Below are positions 31,755-41,435 of a DNA stretch of 64,000 nt, one piece after another. The DNA comes from Hymenobacter siberiensis (GTDB lineage Bacteria > Bacteroidota > Bacteroidia > Cytophagales > Hymenobacteraceae). Numbering within the stretch: the first letter of the stretch is position 1; the number at the start of each line of letters is the position of its first letter. The position numbers were made by a program, and so were the translations under genes. The stretch is from assembly GCF_018967865.2 (NCBI RefSeq), contig NZ_JAHLZY020000001.1:1302001-1366000 (forward strand). The letters are read 5' to 3'. Below the pieces are notes generated by a model, which was not told where the DNA came from, did no database searches, and saw only the letters and a list, made by a program, of their open reading frames with translations.

Positions 31755-32820
31755 CAAAATACCGGAAGTCCTGCCCGTCCTCGATGCGCAGCAGCGTTTC
31801 GTAAATCAGGCGCGTCACGCTGTTCACGTCGTCCTTGTGCACGGTTTCGACGGTGGTGTGCATATACTTGAGGGGCAGCGAAATCAGGGCCGAAGCCACG
31901 CCCGAGCCGGAGTAGGCGAAGGCATCCGTATCGGTGCCGGTGGCGCGGGTGGCGGCGGCGCGCTGGAAGGGAATATCCGAGGCCTTGGCGGTGTCGATGA
32001 TGAGGTCGCGCAGGTTATTTTGCACGGCCGGGCCGTAGGTAATCACCGGGCCCTTGCCGCAGCTAATGTCGCCGGCCGTCTTTTTCTCATACATCGGCGA
32101 CTGGCTGTCGTGCGTCACGTCGGTGATGATGGCCACGTCGGGCTGGATGCGGTGGGCTACCATTTCGGCCCCGCGCAATCCGATTTCTTCCTGCACTGCA
32201 TTCACGATGTAGAGGCCGAAGGGCAGCGTTTTGTTGTTTTCCTTCAGCATGCGGGCCACCTCGGCAATCATGAAGCCGCCCACGCGGTTGTCGAGGGCGC
32301 GGCCCACGTAAAACTTGTCGTTCAGCACCGTGAATTCGTCCTCAAACGTCACCACGCAACCCACGTGGATGCCCATTTCGGCTACCTCGTCGGCACTGCT
32401 CGCGCCGCAGTCCAGAAACACCGTTTCGATGGTTGGGGCCTTGTCCTGCTCCACCTTGCGCACGTGGATGGCGGGCCAGCCGAAAATGCCCTTCACGATG
32501 CCCTTTTCGCCGAAGATATTGACGCGCTTGCTCGGGGCCACCAACGGGTCCGAGCCGCCGTTACGGCGCAGGTAGAGGTAGCCTTCCTTGGTGATGTAAT
32601 TCACGAAGTAGGAAATCTCATCGGCGTGCGCTTCGATAACGACTTTATACTTCGCATCGGGGTTAATCACGCCCACCACCGTGCCGTACGTATCCACGAA
32701 ATACTCGTCGATATACGGCTTGATGTACTCCAGCCACAGTTTCTGGCCTTCTTTTTCGAAGCCGGTGGGGGAGGGGTTGTTGAGGTAGCTTTGGAGGAAT
32801 TCGAACGACTCGGGACGCAT
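31750..32820 (-). CDS. M42-family metallopeptidase
   Basis: 356 residues, a cobalt/zinc aminopeptidase of the tetrahedral-complex type (glutamyl aminopeptidase/endoglucanase-like). Metal and catalytic residues are visible: His65 (EAHADE), Asp178 (ALDNRVGG), Glu211/212 (VQEEIGLRG), Asp234 (TDVTHDS) and a late His in YMHTTVETVH. Cytosolic peptide breakdown is the usual role. The ATG at 32820 is preferred because upstream residues derive from a palindromic repeat region. Confidence 0.93.
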   Translation of the reverse strand: MRPESFEFLQSYLNNPSPTGFEKEGQKLWLEYIKPYIDEYFVDTYGTVVGVINPDAKYKVVIEAHADEISYFVNYITKEGYLYLRRNGGSDPLVAPSKRVNIFGEKGIVKGIFGWPAIHVRKVEQDKAPTIETVFLDCGASSADEVAEMGIHVGCVVTFEDEFTVLNDKFYVGRALDNRVGGFMIAEVARMLKENNKTLPFGLYIVNAVQEEIGLRGAEMVAHRIQPDVAIITDVTHDSQSPMYEKKTAGDISCGKGPVITYGPAVQNNLRDLIIDTAKASDIPFQRAAATRATGTDTDAFAYSGSGVASALISLPLKYMHTTVETVHKDDVNSVTRLIYETLLRIEDGQDFRYFV

Positions 32821-32848
32821 TATGTAGGGAGTGTTATTAGGATTATAG

Positions 32849-32940
32849 AACGCCATGCAGAGCGCAGCGAAGCATCTTTACTGCAATAGTAATTAAATAG
32901 TATCGCAGTAAAGATGCTTCGCTGCGCTTTGCATGACGTT
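32849..32940. repeat. BIME-like palindrome, CATGCAGAGCGCAGC variant
   Basis: 36-base arms (32849-32884, 32905-32940) with two mismatches and a 20-base loop, lying between the M42 peptidase start and the carboxylase stop. Confidence 0.88.
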
Positions 32941-32954
32941 CAAAGAAGGGGATT

Positions 32955-34523
32955 CTACAGCGGAATGTTGCCATGCTTCTTACGTGGCATGGTATCAACT
33001 TTGTTTTCCAGCATCTTGAAGGCGCGAATCAGCTTCTGGCGCGTCTGCGAGGGCAGAATTACTTCGTCCACAAAGCCGCGGTGGGCGGCGCGGTAGGGCG
33101 TGGCAAACTTTTCCTGATACTCGTCTACCTTTTCCTGAAGCTTGGCTTCGGGGTTTTCGGCAGCCGCGATTTCGCGCTTGAAGATGATTTCGGCCGCGCC
33201 TTTCGCGCCCATTACGGCGATTTCGGCCGTGGGCCAGGCGTAGTTCATGTCGGCCCCAATGTGCTTGCTGTTCATCACGTCATAGGCGCCGCCGTAGGCT
33301 TTGCGGGTAATCACGGTGATGCGCGGCACGGTGGCCTCGCAGAAGGCGTAGAGCAGCTTGGCGCCGTTGGTGATGATGCCACGCCACTCCTGGTCGGTGC
33401 CGGGCAGAAAGCCGGGCACGTCTTCCAGCACCAGCAGCGGAATGTTGAACGCATCGCAGAAGCGCACGAAGCGGGCGGCCTTGGTGCTGGCATTAATGTC
33501 GAGCACGCCGGCCAGCACGGCCGGCTGGTTGCCCACAATGCCGATGCTGCGGCCCGCCAGCCGCGCAAAGCCCACCACAATATTCTCGGCAAAATTCTGA
33601 TGGACTTCGAGGAAGGAATTCGCGTCGATAATACCCTCAATCACCTCGCGCATGTCGTAGGGCTGGTTGGCATTGTCGGGAATCAGCTTGTCGAGCACGG
33701 GGCGGCTTTCGTCGCCGTTAGCCTCATAAGGCTGCGCGGGGGCAGTTTCCTCGCAGTTCTGCGGCATGTAGCTCAGCAGCTGCTTGATATGCGTGATAGC
33801 CGCTACCTCGTTGGCGCACGAAAAATGCGTGACGCCGCTCTTGGCCGAGTGGGTACTGGCGCCGCCCAACTCCTCGCTGGTCACGGTTTCGTGGGTCACC
33901 GTTTTCACCACGTTGGGGCCGGTCACAAACATGTAGCTCGTGTGCTCCACCATCAGAATAAAGTCGGTAATGGCCGGCGAGTACACCGCGCCGCCCGCGC
34001 AGGGCCCCATAATGGCCGAAAGCTGCGGCACCACGCCGCTGGCCAACGTATTCTTGTAGAAGATGTCGGCGTAGCCACCGAGGCTCACCACGCCCTCCTG
34101 AATGCGCGCCCCGCCCGAGTCGTTGAGGCCAATCACGGGCGCACCATTCTTCATGGCGAGGTCCATGATTTTCACGATTTTTTCGGCGTGCGTTTCGCTC
34201 AGCGAGCCACCAAATACCGTGAAATCCTGCGAGAAAACGTACACCAGGCGGCCGTTCACGGTGCCGTAGCCCGTTATCACGCCATCGCCGAGGTAGTGCT
34301 CCTTATCCAGCCCAAAGTCCTTGGAGCGGTGCATGACGAACTTGCCGATTTCCTCGAAGGAGCCCTCGTCCATCAGCAAATCAACCCGTTCGCGGGCGGT
34401 CAGCTTGCCTTTTTTATGTTGAGCATCGATGCGGGCCTGGCCGCCGCCGAGGAGGGCTTCTTCGTTTTTGCGGGCCAGCAATTCGGTTTTGGAGAGGTGG
34501 GCGTGGGCGTGCGGGTCGGGCAT
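32955..34523 (-). CDS. Acyl-CoA carboxylase carboxyltransferase (beta) subunit
   Basis: 522 residues with two crotonase-like halves, matching propionyl-/methylmalonyl-CoA carboxyltransferase subunits (PccB). Recognisable are [20 protein letters not shown], then [19 protein letters not shown], the CoA-site [20 protein letters not shown], and [12 protein letters not shown] near the C-terminus. It transfers carboxyl from carboxybiotin to acyl-CoA, feeding propionyl-CoA into methylmalonyl-CoA. No biotin carboxylase gene is adjacent. The start carries a His-rich MPDPHAHAH tag-like stretch. Confidence 0.94.
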   Translation of the reverse strand: MPDPHAHAHLSKTELLARKNEEALLGGGQARIDAQHKKGKLTARERVDLLMDEGSFEEIGKFVMHRSKDFGLDKEHYLGDGVITGYGTVNGRLVYVFSQDFTVFGGSLSETHAEKIVKIMDLAMKNGAPVIGLNDSGGARIQEGVVSLGGYADIFYKNTLASGVVPQLSAIMGPCAGGAVYSPAITDFILMVEHTSYMFVTGPNVVKTVTHETVTSEELGGASTHSAKSGVTHFSCANEVAAITHIKQLLSYMPQNCEETAPAQPYEANGDESRPVLDKLIPDNANQPYDMREVIEGIIDANSFLEVHQNFAENIVVGFARLAGRSIGIVGNQPAVLAGVLDINASTKAARFVRFCDAFNIPLLVLEDVPGFLPGTDQEWRGIITNGAKLLYAFCEATVPRITVITRKAYGGAYDVMNSKHIGADMNYAWPTAEIAVMGAKGAAEIIFKREIAAAENPEAKLQEKVDEYQEKFATPYRAAHRGFVDEVILPSQTRQKLIRAFKMLENKVDTMPRKKHGNIPL

Positions 34524-34571
34524 GAGCAGGGGTTAGCGCGCGGGTGGGATGATTGCGCGGGAGTTGGGTCC

Positions 34572-34579
34572 CAAAGGTA
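34572..34579 (-). promoter_or_regulatory. -7 box upstream of the carboxylase gene
   Basis: The minus strand reads TACCTTTG, an exact TAnnTTTG, about 49 bases before the ATG. Confidence 0.42.
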
Positions 34580-34606
34580 GGTTATGGCTAGATTACGGAA
34601 CTCACA

Positions 34607-34650
34607 AAAAGAACGTCATGCCTCGGCTGCGCTCGGCATGACGTTCTTTT
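34607..34650. repeat. Shortened palindrome of the CATGCC family
   Basis: AAAAGAACGTCATGCC / GGCATGACGTTCTTTT with a TCGGCTGCGCTC loop. It looks like an element that has lost its centre and now has terminator-like T runs just after the S9 peptidase stop. Confidence 0.78.
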
Positions 34651-34662
34651 ACTTCAGCAGGT

Positions 34663-36807
34663 CTACAAATTCTTCCCCAGCAACATCATCATAAATGCGT
34701 ATTGCCGCGCCGTGTCGTCAATCGACTTGAAGCGGCCCGACGCCCCGCCGTGGCCTGCCGCCATGTCGGTGTGCAGCAGCAGCAGGTTCTTGTCGGTTTT
34801 CATGGCGCGGAGCTTGGCTACCCACTTAGCCGGCTCGTAATACTGCACCTGCGAATCGTGCAAGCCGGTGGTTACAAGGATATTGGGATAGGCCTGGCGC
34901 TTCACGTTGTCGTAGGGCGAGTACGAGAGCATGTATTTAAAATAATCCTCTTCGGCGGGGTTGCCCCACTGGTCGTACTCGCCGGTAGTGAGCGGGATGC
35001 TGGGGTCCGACATCGTCGTGACCACATCCACGAATGGCACGGCCGCGATGACGCCCTTGTAGAGGTCAGGCCGCATGTTCAGCACTGCGCCCATGAGCAG
35101 GCCGCCAGCGCTGCCGCCCATGGCAAAAAGCTTGTCGGTGGCGGTGAATTGCTGCTTGCCTTTGGCCGTTCCTGTGGTAGCAACCTGCGGCGTAGTGAGG
35201 TAGAGCGAGCAGTCGATAAAATCGGTGAAGCTGTTGATTTTGTGGAGCATGCGGCCATCCTCAAACCACTGCCGGCCCATTTCCTGGCCCCCGCGAATGT
35301 TGCACAGCGCGTACACGAAGCCCCGGTTCAGCAAGCTCAGCCGGGCGGCGCTGAAGGTGGGGTCCTGCGAGATGCCGTAGGAGCCGTAGGCGTACTGCAG
35401 TAGTGGCGCGGTCCCGTCCAGCTTCGTGCCCTTCTTGTACACGATAGACATGGGAATGAACTTGTTATCGCGCGATTTTACGAATATGCGCTCAGTCACG
35501 TAGTCGAACTTATTGTAGTTGCCCAGCACCGGCTGCTCCTTAAGTAGTGTGCTGGTGCGAGTGCCCATGTCGTACTCAAAAATGGACGGCGGCGTGGTGA
35601 ACGAGGTATAATTGTAGCGCAGCACGGGCGTGTCCAGCTCCCGGTTCACACCAATGGTGGCGGTGTAGGCGGGCTCCTCAAACGGCAGATAATGCTCCTG
35701 CTTGTCTTTCAGGCTCACTACGCGCAGCTGGCGCAGGCCGCCCTTGCGCTCATTGAGCACCAGATACTCCTTGAATAGCTCGAAATTATCGAGAAAGATT
35801 TCGGGGTGCCGGGTCAGCGCATCGGTCCAGGTGGCTTTGCCGGTGGTGGCCACGGGCGTGGTCATCAGGCGGTAGTTGGGGGCCTGCCAGTTGGTGCGAA
35901 TGTAGAACTTATCTCCCAAGTGCTCAACCTGGTAGAGGTGGTCTTTCTCGCGGCGCTGAAATACCTTGGGCTGTTCGGTAGGCAAGTTGGCGTCTACGTA
36001 GCGGAATTCCGACGACAGCGAGCTGGCCAGCTCAATGCCGATGTATTTCCGCGATTTTGAGCGGTTTACGTGTACGTTAAACGTGTTGTCGCGCTCCTCA
36101 TAAACCAGCGCATCGGCCTTGGGGTCGGTACCCAACACGTGCCGGTACACCTGATAGGGCAGCAGCGTGGTCACGTTCTTTTTGGTGTAAAAAACCGTCT
36201 TGTTATCGGCCGCCCACACTACCTCGCCGCCGGTGTTGGCAATGCGCTCGGGGTAGTTTTTGCCAGTGGCGAGGTTCTTAAACCGCAGCGTATAGAGGCG
36301 GCGGCTCACGGTATCCACCGAAAAGGCCAGCAACTGGTTGTTGTCGCTCACGGCCCAGTCGCCAATCTGGAAGTAGGTCTGGCCAGTGCCCATCTCATCC
36401 CCATTCAGCAGAATTTCCTCCGGATTGATAACGCTGCCTTTCTTGCGGCAGTACACCGGGTATTCCGACGCAAACTCGTAGCGCGAGTAATAGTAGTAGC
36501 CGTTGTCGCGGTACGGTTCCGAGGCGTCTTCCTGCTTAATGCGGTTTTTAATTTCCAGGGCCAGCTTCTTCTGGTTTCCCTTGGTACCAGCCATTTGCTG
36601 GTCGTAGTAGCTATTCTCCGCGCCCAGGTATTTGAGGACGGCCGGGTCGGTGGGCTGGTTCAGCCAGTAGTAGTTATCGGTGCGGTTAATACCGAAATCG
36701 GTAAATACCTTGGGCTTAATGGGGGCCACCGGGGCCGATTGCGCCATTGCGCCGCTGGTAAGGGCAATGCCAGCCCCAGCTAGCGCAGCACGTTGTACAA
36801 AATTCAT
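34663..36807 (-). CDS. S9 family peptidase (oligopeptidase B/prolyl oligopeptidase-like), exported
   Basis: 714 residues with a short signal (MNFVQRAALAGAGIALTSGA, MAQ) and an N-terminal beta-propeller followed by an alpha/beta hydrolase. The triad is in GGSAGG (Ser about 565), HDSQV (Asp about 652) and HGGASGRF (His about 687). The lengthened propeller and YFKYMLSYSPYDNVKRQAYP segment fit oligopeptidase B-like enzymes that cut short peptides after basic residues. Upstream extension to 37038 lacks a signal and is rejected. An imperfect -7 box (TACTTTCG) lies near 36848. Confidence 0.92.
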   Translation of the reverse strand: MNFVQRAALAGAGIALTSGAMAQSAPVAPIKPKVFTDFGINRTDNYYWLNQPTDPAVLKYLGAENSYYDQQMAGTKGNQKKLALEIKNRIKQEDASEPYRDNGYYYYSRYEFASEYPVYCRKKGSVINPEEILLNGDEMGTGQTYFQIGDWAVSDNNQLLAFSVDTVSRRLYTLRFKNLATGKNYPERIANTGGEVVWAADNKTVFYTKKNVTTLLPYQVYRHVLGTDPKADALVYEERDNTFNVHVNRSKSRKYIGIELASSLSSEFRYVDANLPTEQPKVFQRREKDHLYQVEHLGDKFYIRTNWQAPNYRLMTTPVATTGKATWTDALTRHPEIFLDNFELFKEYLVLNERKGGLRQLRVVSLKDKQEHYLPFEEPAYTATIGVNRELDTPVLRYNYTSFTTPPSIFEYDMGTRTSTLLKEQPVLGNYNKFDYVTERIFVKSRDNKFIPMSIVYKKGTKLDGTAPLLQYAYGSYGISQDPTFSAARLSLLNRGFVYALCNIRGGQEMGRQWFEDGRMLHKINSFTDFIDCSLYLTTPQVATTGTAKGKQQFTATDKLFAMGGSAGGLLMGAVLNMRPDLYKGVIAAVPFVDVVTTMSDPSIPLTTGEYDQWGNPAEEDYFKYMLSYSPYDNVKRQAYPNILVTTGLHDSQVQYYEPAKWVAKLRAMKTDKNLLLLHTDMAAGHGGASGRFKSIDDTARQYAFMMMLLGKNL

Positions 36808-37027
36808 CACAGAAAGAAAGATTAATTGAAAAAGAGGGCCCGAAAGTAACTTGTATACTACGATATTTTTACATGAATTATGCATGTGGGAGTTGTCGTA
36901 TGCGAGTAGGGCCTTTCGGTCCGACCGGGGCGTACAATTATTGCTGCACGAATATTTAAAGATGTCTTGCTGAGAAATGAGTTGGCCCAAACAACTGCTG
37001 CTGGACCCAAGCCGCCGGCAGTGGCTA

Positions 37028-37684
37028 CTACGCTGCAACTGTCGGCAACAGCCCGGCGTAAAGTTCGGCCAGAGCCAGGGTGCAACCTACGCTGGCCAGC
37101 GTCAGCTTTTCCTGTAAATCATTGGCTGGCGAGTAGTTCCAGCCGCCTGATTCCTGGCGCGTAAACAACTCCACGGTCACCGTGCGCGGGTCAATCAGCA
37201 CGTATTCCTGCAGCGACTCAATACTGCGGTAGCGCATAAATTTGTCAATCCGGTCATAATCGGCAGTAGAATCGGAGAGAATTTCAATGAGCACCCTTGG
37301 GTTTAGCAGCGACGGCAGGGCCGCATCCGGGTCGTGATATTCCGGCTTGCCGCATACGATAACGACATCAGGGTATGCGTAGGCGCGGGTGATGGGAATA
37401 TACACGCGGGCATCGCTGGAATACGCCCGGCAGGAAGCCGGCAGACGATTGAATAGTAAGCCACTCACTACGCGCGATAATTCATAATGCGCGGGGCTTG
37501 CCCCCGCCCGAAAAGTCGGGTCGAGCACGTTGACTATCTCCGGCGCGCCGACGGGCGTAATCCGGCCATCGGCGTACTCAAACCGGCCCTCAGCGGCGTT
37601 ATCGAAGGCGAGGTACTCTTCCGGGCTGTACCAGGTTTTGGGAGGAACAACGGGTGGTTCAGGTTGCGAACGGGCAGCAGACAT
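37028..37684 (-). CDS. Uma2-family (DUF820) endonuclease-fold protein
   Basis: 218 residues. The core is a PD-(D/E)XK-like fold: WYSPEEYLAFDNAAEGRFEY then DGRI, the Asp in AYPDVVIVCG, and the ExK-like LIEILSDSTADYDRIDKFMR, followed by LQEYVLIDP. These match Uma2 proteins, which are very abundant in Cyanobacteria and Cytophagales and whose role (nuclease in mobile or regulatory contexts) is unproven. It stands alone between the S9 peptidase and clpC, with no partner genes. Confidence 0.9.
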   Translation of the reverse strand: MSAARSQPEPPVVPPKTWYSPEEYLAFDNAAEGRFEYADGRITPVGAPEIVNVLDPTFRAGASPAHYELSRVVSGLLFNRLPASCRAYSSDARVYIPITRAYAYPDVVIVCGKPEYHDPDAALPSLLNPRVLIEILSDSTADYDRIDKFMRYRSIESLQEYVLIDPRTVTVELFTRQESGGWNYSPANDLQEKLTLASVGCTLALAELYAGLLPTVAA

Positions 37685-37720
37685 GAATACTATGCTAGAG
37701 GATGTGTGGTAAAAATAAGC

Positions 37721-37755
37721 GAAAAAAGCCGGCCCCATTACTGGAACCGGCTTCT
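37721..37755 (-). terminator. Terminator of clpC
   Basis: GAAAAAAGCCGG...CCGGCTTC stem with T-run on the minus strand, about 36 bases past the clpC stop. Confidence 0.72.
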
Positions 37756-37790
37756 GCTAACGGGCACAGGCTAAGGCATGTGCTACTGGC

Positions 37791-40406
37791 TTACTTCTTC
37801 GCGTCCGCGTCGGGCGTTTCCGGCTTGTCGGCCGGGCGCTCGTCGCTGGCGAGGTTCTGGACCTCGCCGCTCTTGGTAACGGAGAAAACCAGCTCTTCGG
37901 CACCTTCGGTGTAGTCGGCGGTGATAACATCGCCGTGTACCACCTGAGCCTTGAGGATTTCCTCGGCAATCGGGTCTTCGATGTACTTCTGGATGGCACG
38001 GTTCAGCGGACGAGCACCGTATTTCGGATCGTAGCCTTTATCCGATACAAAATCCTTGGCCGCTTCGGTCAATTCGACACGGTAGCCCAGGGACTGCACC
38101 CGCGAGAGGAGCTTGGCCAGGCTGATATCGATGATTTTGTGGATATCCTTTTTGTCCAGTGAATTGAAGACGATGACGTCATCCAAACGGTTGAGGAATT
38201 CGGGCGAGAACGTCTTCTTCAGAGCGTTGGTGATGGTGCCCTTGGTCAGCTCGTCCATGTTGTCCTGACGAGCTTTCGTGCCGAAGCCGATGCCGGCACC
38301 GAAGTCCTGCAAGTCACGCGCCCCAATGTTCGAGGTCATGATGATGATGGTGTTGCGGAAGTCCACCTTGCGGCCGAGGCCGTCGGTCAGAATACCGTCG
38401 TCCAGCACCTGCAGGAGTAGGTTATACACGTCCGGGTGGGCCTTTTCGATTTCATCGAGCAGGATAACCGAGTACGGCTTTCGGCGGATTTTTTCCGTCA
38501 GCTGGCCGCCCTCTTCGTAGCCCACGTAGCCGGGAGGCGCGCCCACCAGGCGCGATACGCTGAATTTCTCCATGTACTCCGACATATCCACGCGCACCAG
38601 CGCATCTTCTTTGTCGAAGAGGTAAGTAGCCAGCACCTTGGCCAGCTCCGTCTTACCTACGCCCGTCGGGCCGAGGAACACGAATGAGCCGATGGGCTTC
38701 TTGGGGTCCTTCAAGCCAACGCGGGTGCGCTGGATGGCTTTCACCAACTGCTTGATGGCTTTGTCCTGACCGATTACTTTGCCCTGCAGCTCCTCGTTCA
38801 TATTGAGGAGCTTCTGGCTCTCGTTCTGGGCCACGCGCGAAACGGGGATGCCGGTCATCATGGCGATAACCTCGGCCACGTTCTCCTCTTTCACCGTGTA
38901 GCGCGTCTTCTTGGTTTCCTCTTCCCACGACTTTTTGGCCGTTTCGAGTTGGTCCAGAAGTTTCTTCTCGGTGTCGCGGAGCTTGGCGGCTTCCTCGTAT
39001 TTCTGCGATTTCACCACGCGGTTTTTCTCGCCTTTGATGTTCTCAATCTGCTCTTCGAGCGTGAGAATATCCTCAGGCACCACAATGTTGTTGATGTGCA
39101 CACGGGCGCCGGCTTCATCGAGAATGTCAATGGCCTTGTCCGGCAGGAAACGGTCGGACATGTAGCGGTCCGACAAAAGCACGCACTGCTCAATGGCCTT
39201 ATCGGTGTACACCACGTGGTGGTGGTCCTGATATTTGTCCTTGATGTTGTGCAGGATTTCGATGGTTTCCTCGGGCGTGGTGGGGTCCACCATCACCATC
39301 TGGAAACGACGGGCCAGGGCACCATCCTTCTCGATGTACTGGCGGTACTCGTCCAGCGTGGTAGCGCCAATGCATTGAATCTCGCCCCGAGCCAGGGCTG
39401 GCTTGAACATGTTAGAAGCATCGAGCGAGCCCGAAGCACCGCCGGCCCCCACGATGGTGTGGAGCTCGTCAATGAACAGAATCACGTCGGGCGACTTCTC
39501 CAACTCGTTCATCACGGCCTTCATGCGCTCTTCGAACTGGCCACGGTACTTGGTGCCGGCCACCAGCGAAGCCAAATCGAGGGTCACTACGCGCTTGTTG
39601 AAAAGCACACGGCTTACCTTTTTCTGGATGATGCGCAGGGCGAGGCCTTCGGCAATGGCCGTTTTGCCCACGCCGGGCTCACCAATGAGGATGGGGTTGT
39701 TCTTTTTGCGGCGGCTCAGGATTTGGGCTACGCGCTCAATTTCCTTTTCGCGGCCCACAATGGGGTCGAGTTTGTCGTCCTCGGCCATCTTGGTGAGGTC
39801 GCGGCCGAAGTTATCGAGCACCGGAGTGCGCGATTTTTCGCCGGGCTTTTTGGCTCCTGCGCCAGCGCCGGTACCGGCACCACGTCCGCCGGGACCCGAC
39901 GAGCCAAAGAGTTTGTCGTTATCGTCGTCGTCCGTATCGGGCGTGCGGTTTTGCGGGGCAGCGCCGGCGTTACCATGGTAATCCAGCGAGTCGCGCACAG
40001 TTTCGTAGTTCACGTTGAATTTGCTGAGAATTTGGGAAGAAATGTTGTCTTCGTCCCGTAGGATGGACAACAGGAGGTGTTCAGTGCCAATGATTTCCGA
40101 CTTGAAAATCTTGGCTTCCAGGTAGGTGATTTTCAGCACCTTCTCGGTCTGCTTGGTGAGCGGAATCGAGCCGGTGATGCTGGTGCCCTGCGTAGCAGTG
40201 TTGCGCGTAGCCTGTTCGAGCGAGAATTTTAGCTCGTCGATGCTTACGCCCAGCTTGCGCAGCAGGCCGAGGGCGGTACCTTCGGCCTCGCGAATCATGC
40301 CGAGCAGTAGGTGCTCGGTGCCGATGTAATCGTGGCCGAGACGGATGGCTTCCTCCCGGCTGAGGGAAATCACCTCCTTGACGCGGTTTGAGAATTTAGC
40401 TTCCAT
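37791..40406 (-). CDS. clpC: Clp protease ATP-binding subunit ClpC
   Basis: 871 residues, a two-ring AAA+ unfoldase. The Clp N-domain covers residues 1-145 ([20 protein letters not shown]) and is followed by a Gly/Pro-rich linker ([17 protein letters not shown]). The first ATPase has Walker A GEPGVGKT near 242, then a UVR-like coiled region ([20 protein letters not shown]), and the second ATPase has GPTGVGKT near 577. A hydrophobic tail ends [20 protein letters not shown]. It would deliver substrates to ClpP. No clpP or mcs genes are in the window. Confidence 0.96.
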   Translation of the reverse strand: MEAKFSNRVKEVISLSREEAIRLGHDYIGTEHLLLGMIREAEGTALGLLRKLGVSIDELKFSLEQATRNTATQGTSITGSIPLTKQTEKVLKITYLEAKIFKSEIIGTEHLLLSILRDEDNISSQILSKFNVNYETVRDSLDYHGNAGAAPQNRTPDTDDDDNDKLFGSSGPGGRGAGTGAGAGAKKPGEKSRTPVLDNFGRDLTKMAEDDKLDPIVGREKEIERVAQILSRRKKNNPILIGEPGVGKTAIAEGLALRIIQKKVSRVLFNKRVVTLDLASLVAGTKYRGQFEERMKAVMNELEKSPDVILFIDELHTIVGAGGASGSLDASNMFKPALARGEIQCIGATTLDEYRQYIEKDGALARRFQMVMVDPTTPEETIEILHNIKDKYQDHHHVVYTDKAIEQCVLLSDRYMSDRFLPDKAIDILDEAGARVHINNIVVPEDILTLEEQIENIKGEKNRVVKSQKYEEAAKLRDTEKKLLDQLETAKKSWEEETKKTRYTVKEENVAEVIAMMTGIPVSRVAQNESQKLLNMNEELQGKVIGQDKAIKQLVKAIQRTRVGLKDPKKPIGSFVFLGPTGVGKTELAKVLATYLFDKEDALVRVDMSEYMEKFSVSRLVGAPPGYVGYEEGGQLTEKIRRKPYSVILLDEIEKAHPDVYNLLLQVLDDGILTDGLGRKVDFRNTIIIMTSNIGARDLQDFGAGIGFGTKARQDNMDELTKGTITNALKKTFSPEFLNRLDDVIVFNSLDKKDIHKIIDISLAKLLSRVQSLGYRVELTEAAKDFVSDKGYDPKYGARPLNRAIQKYIEDPIAEEILKAQVVHGDVITADYTEGAEELVFSVTKSGEVQNLASDERPADKPETPDADAKK

Positions 40407-40517
40407 GCCAATAAACGTAGTGAAAAATCAAATAAGCCCCGCGTCGGGTGAGTAACACGATGTACGGGTTGGGCCGGTATGGCTTACAAACAAGCCGGTT
40501 CGGGCGAAGGTTCGGGC

Positions 40518-40604
40518 AATGTGCGGTAAGCTTTAACTTGCCGTGGAAAATAAGGGCGTCGATGCGTCTTACGTCGGCCGACAAGCTAAAGCTTACCGCA
40601 CATT
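40518..40604. repeat. Palindrome, TGTGCGGTAAGCTTTARCTT family
   Basis: 23-base arms (40518-40540, 40582-40604) with one mismatch around a 41-base loop. This is the sister of 29469-29546. The right arm contains the last codons (NVR) and TAA stop of the WbqC gene. Confidence 0.9.
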
Positions 40605-41270
40605 AAAAAAACTGCCGGCGGCCGGGCCCTGCGAAAACAGCAAGTCCAGCACACTCAGGTTGGGCTCAAAACCTGGGCCAAACACCTGCGGATAGGGCTG
40701 CACCAGCCCGGAGACTGCCGGAGTGTCAGGTTCGGGTGTTTTGATGGCGGCTTTGGGTGTCAGCCAGTCGCGCCGGTCGGCGATAAGCGAAGGAGTAGCA
40801 AGCGCAGCATTCTCGGAAGAAAGCTGCGCAGGGTAGTAGGCGTGGTACTCAGTGGTGAGGTGCAGGGGTAGGGTAATGCGGAAGCACTTCAGCAATAAAC
40901 GCAAAAACCGCTGGTTTAAGTCGAAAAGCAACGCTGGTTTGCTTACGTAAATATCGTGCAGATAGTCGGCGTAATATTCAAAATACGGGCTGTTGCCGTA
41001 AGCGGTTTGGAGTGTGCGCCAGTGCTGGTGAATCCAGTTCTGGCGGTAGTCGATTTCGATGGCCGAAACGCTGACCTTTTCGGCCCGGTTGCCGTCGAGC
41101 ACGGGCACGGTAAGGGGCTTCACTCCCTGCGCCGTGCGAATAAGGCAGCGGTTGCGGTAGGTTTGCTTGCGGTAGTGCTCGTGGGCTTCGATGAGGATGC
41201 CATCGGCGTGCATGAGGGCCGCGAAAAGGGCGGCGGGCGGGTGGTAGTGGAGCTCGGTGAGGAATATCAT
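40593..41270 (-). CDS. WbqC-like protein
   Basis: 225 residues with the WbqC start MIFLTELHYHPPAALFAALM, an Arg/Tyr-rich segment HEHYRKQTYRNRCLIRTAQG and VLDGNRAEKVSVSAIEIDYR, followed by NWIHQHWRTLQTAYGNSPYFEYY. WbqC proteins lie in surface polysaccharide loci or beside lipid A/peptidoglycan genes and are suggested to help transfer sugars or amino acids, but the activity is not proven. Here it is isolated. Its stop codon is supplied by the adjacent palindrome. Confidence 0.9.
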   Translation of the reverse strand: MIFLTELHYHPPAALFAALMHADGILIEAHEHYRKQTYRNRCLIRTAQGVKPLTVPVLDGNRAEKVSVSAIEIDYRQNWIHQHWRTLQTAYGNSPYFEYYADYLHDIYVSKPALLFDLNQRFLRLLLKCFRITLPLHLTTEYHAYYPAQLSSENAALATPSLIADRRDWLTPKAAIKTPEPDTPAVSGLVQPYPQVFGPGFEPNLSVLDLLFSQGPAAGSFFNVR

Positions 41271-41311
41271 GGGGCGTTCGGGCGGCGGCAGGAGGGCTTG
41301 GATAATGTAAA

Positions 41312-41418
41312 AGAACGTCATGCCGAGCGTAGCTGAGGCATCTCGCAGGGGGGAGAAATCCATCGATTGAGTTACTGCTGCCCGCGAGATGCCTCGGCTA
41401 CGCTCGGCATGACGTTCT
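41312..41418. repeat. BIME-like palindrome, CATGCCGAGCGTAGC variant
   Basis: 35-base arms (41312-41346, 41384-41418) with one mismatch. Mini-stem ATGCC...GGCAT inside each arm, again compensating relative to ATGCT...AGCAT and ATGTC...GACAT copies. It lies between the divergent-ended wbqC-like gene and the efflux adaptor gene. Confidence 0.9.
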
Positions 41419-41435
41419 ATTTGCTGACGTTGCTT

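Noticed and set aside
32973..34580. Long open frame antisense to the carboxylase gene
   Set aside because: It is a shadow of the conserved carboxyltransferase frame, with composition typical of a complementary strand.
37028..37684. Uma2 protein as part of a defence island
   Set aside because: It is solitary, between housekeeping genes, with no restriction, toxin or other defence gene nearby.
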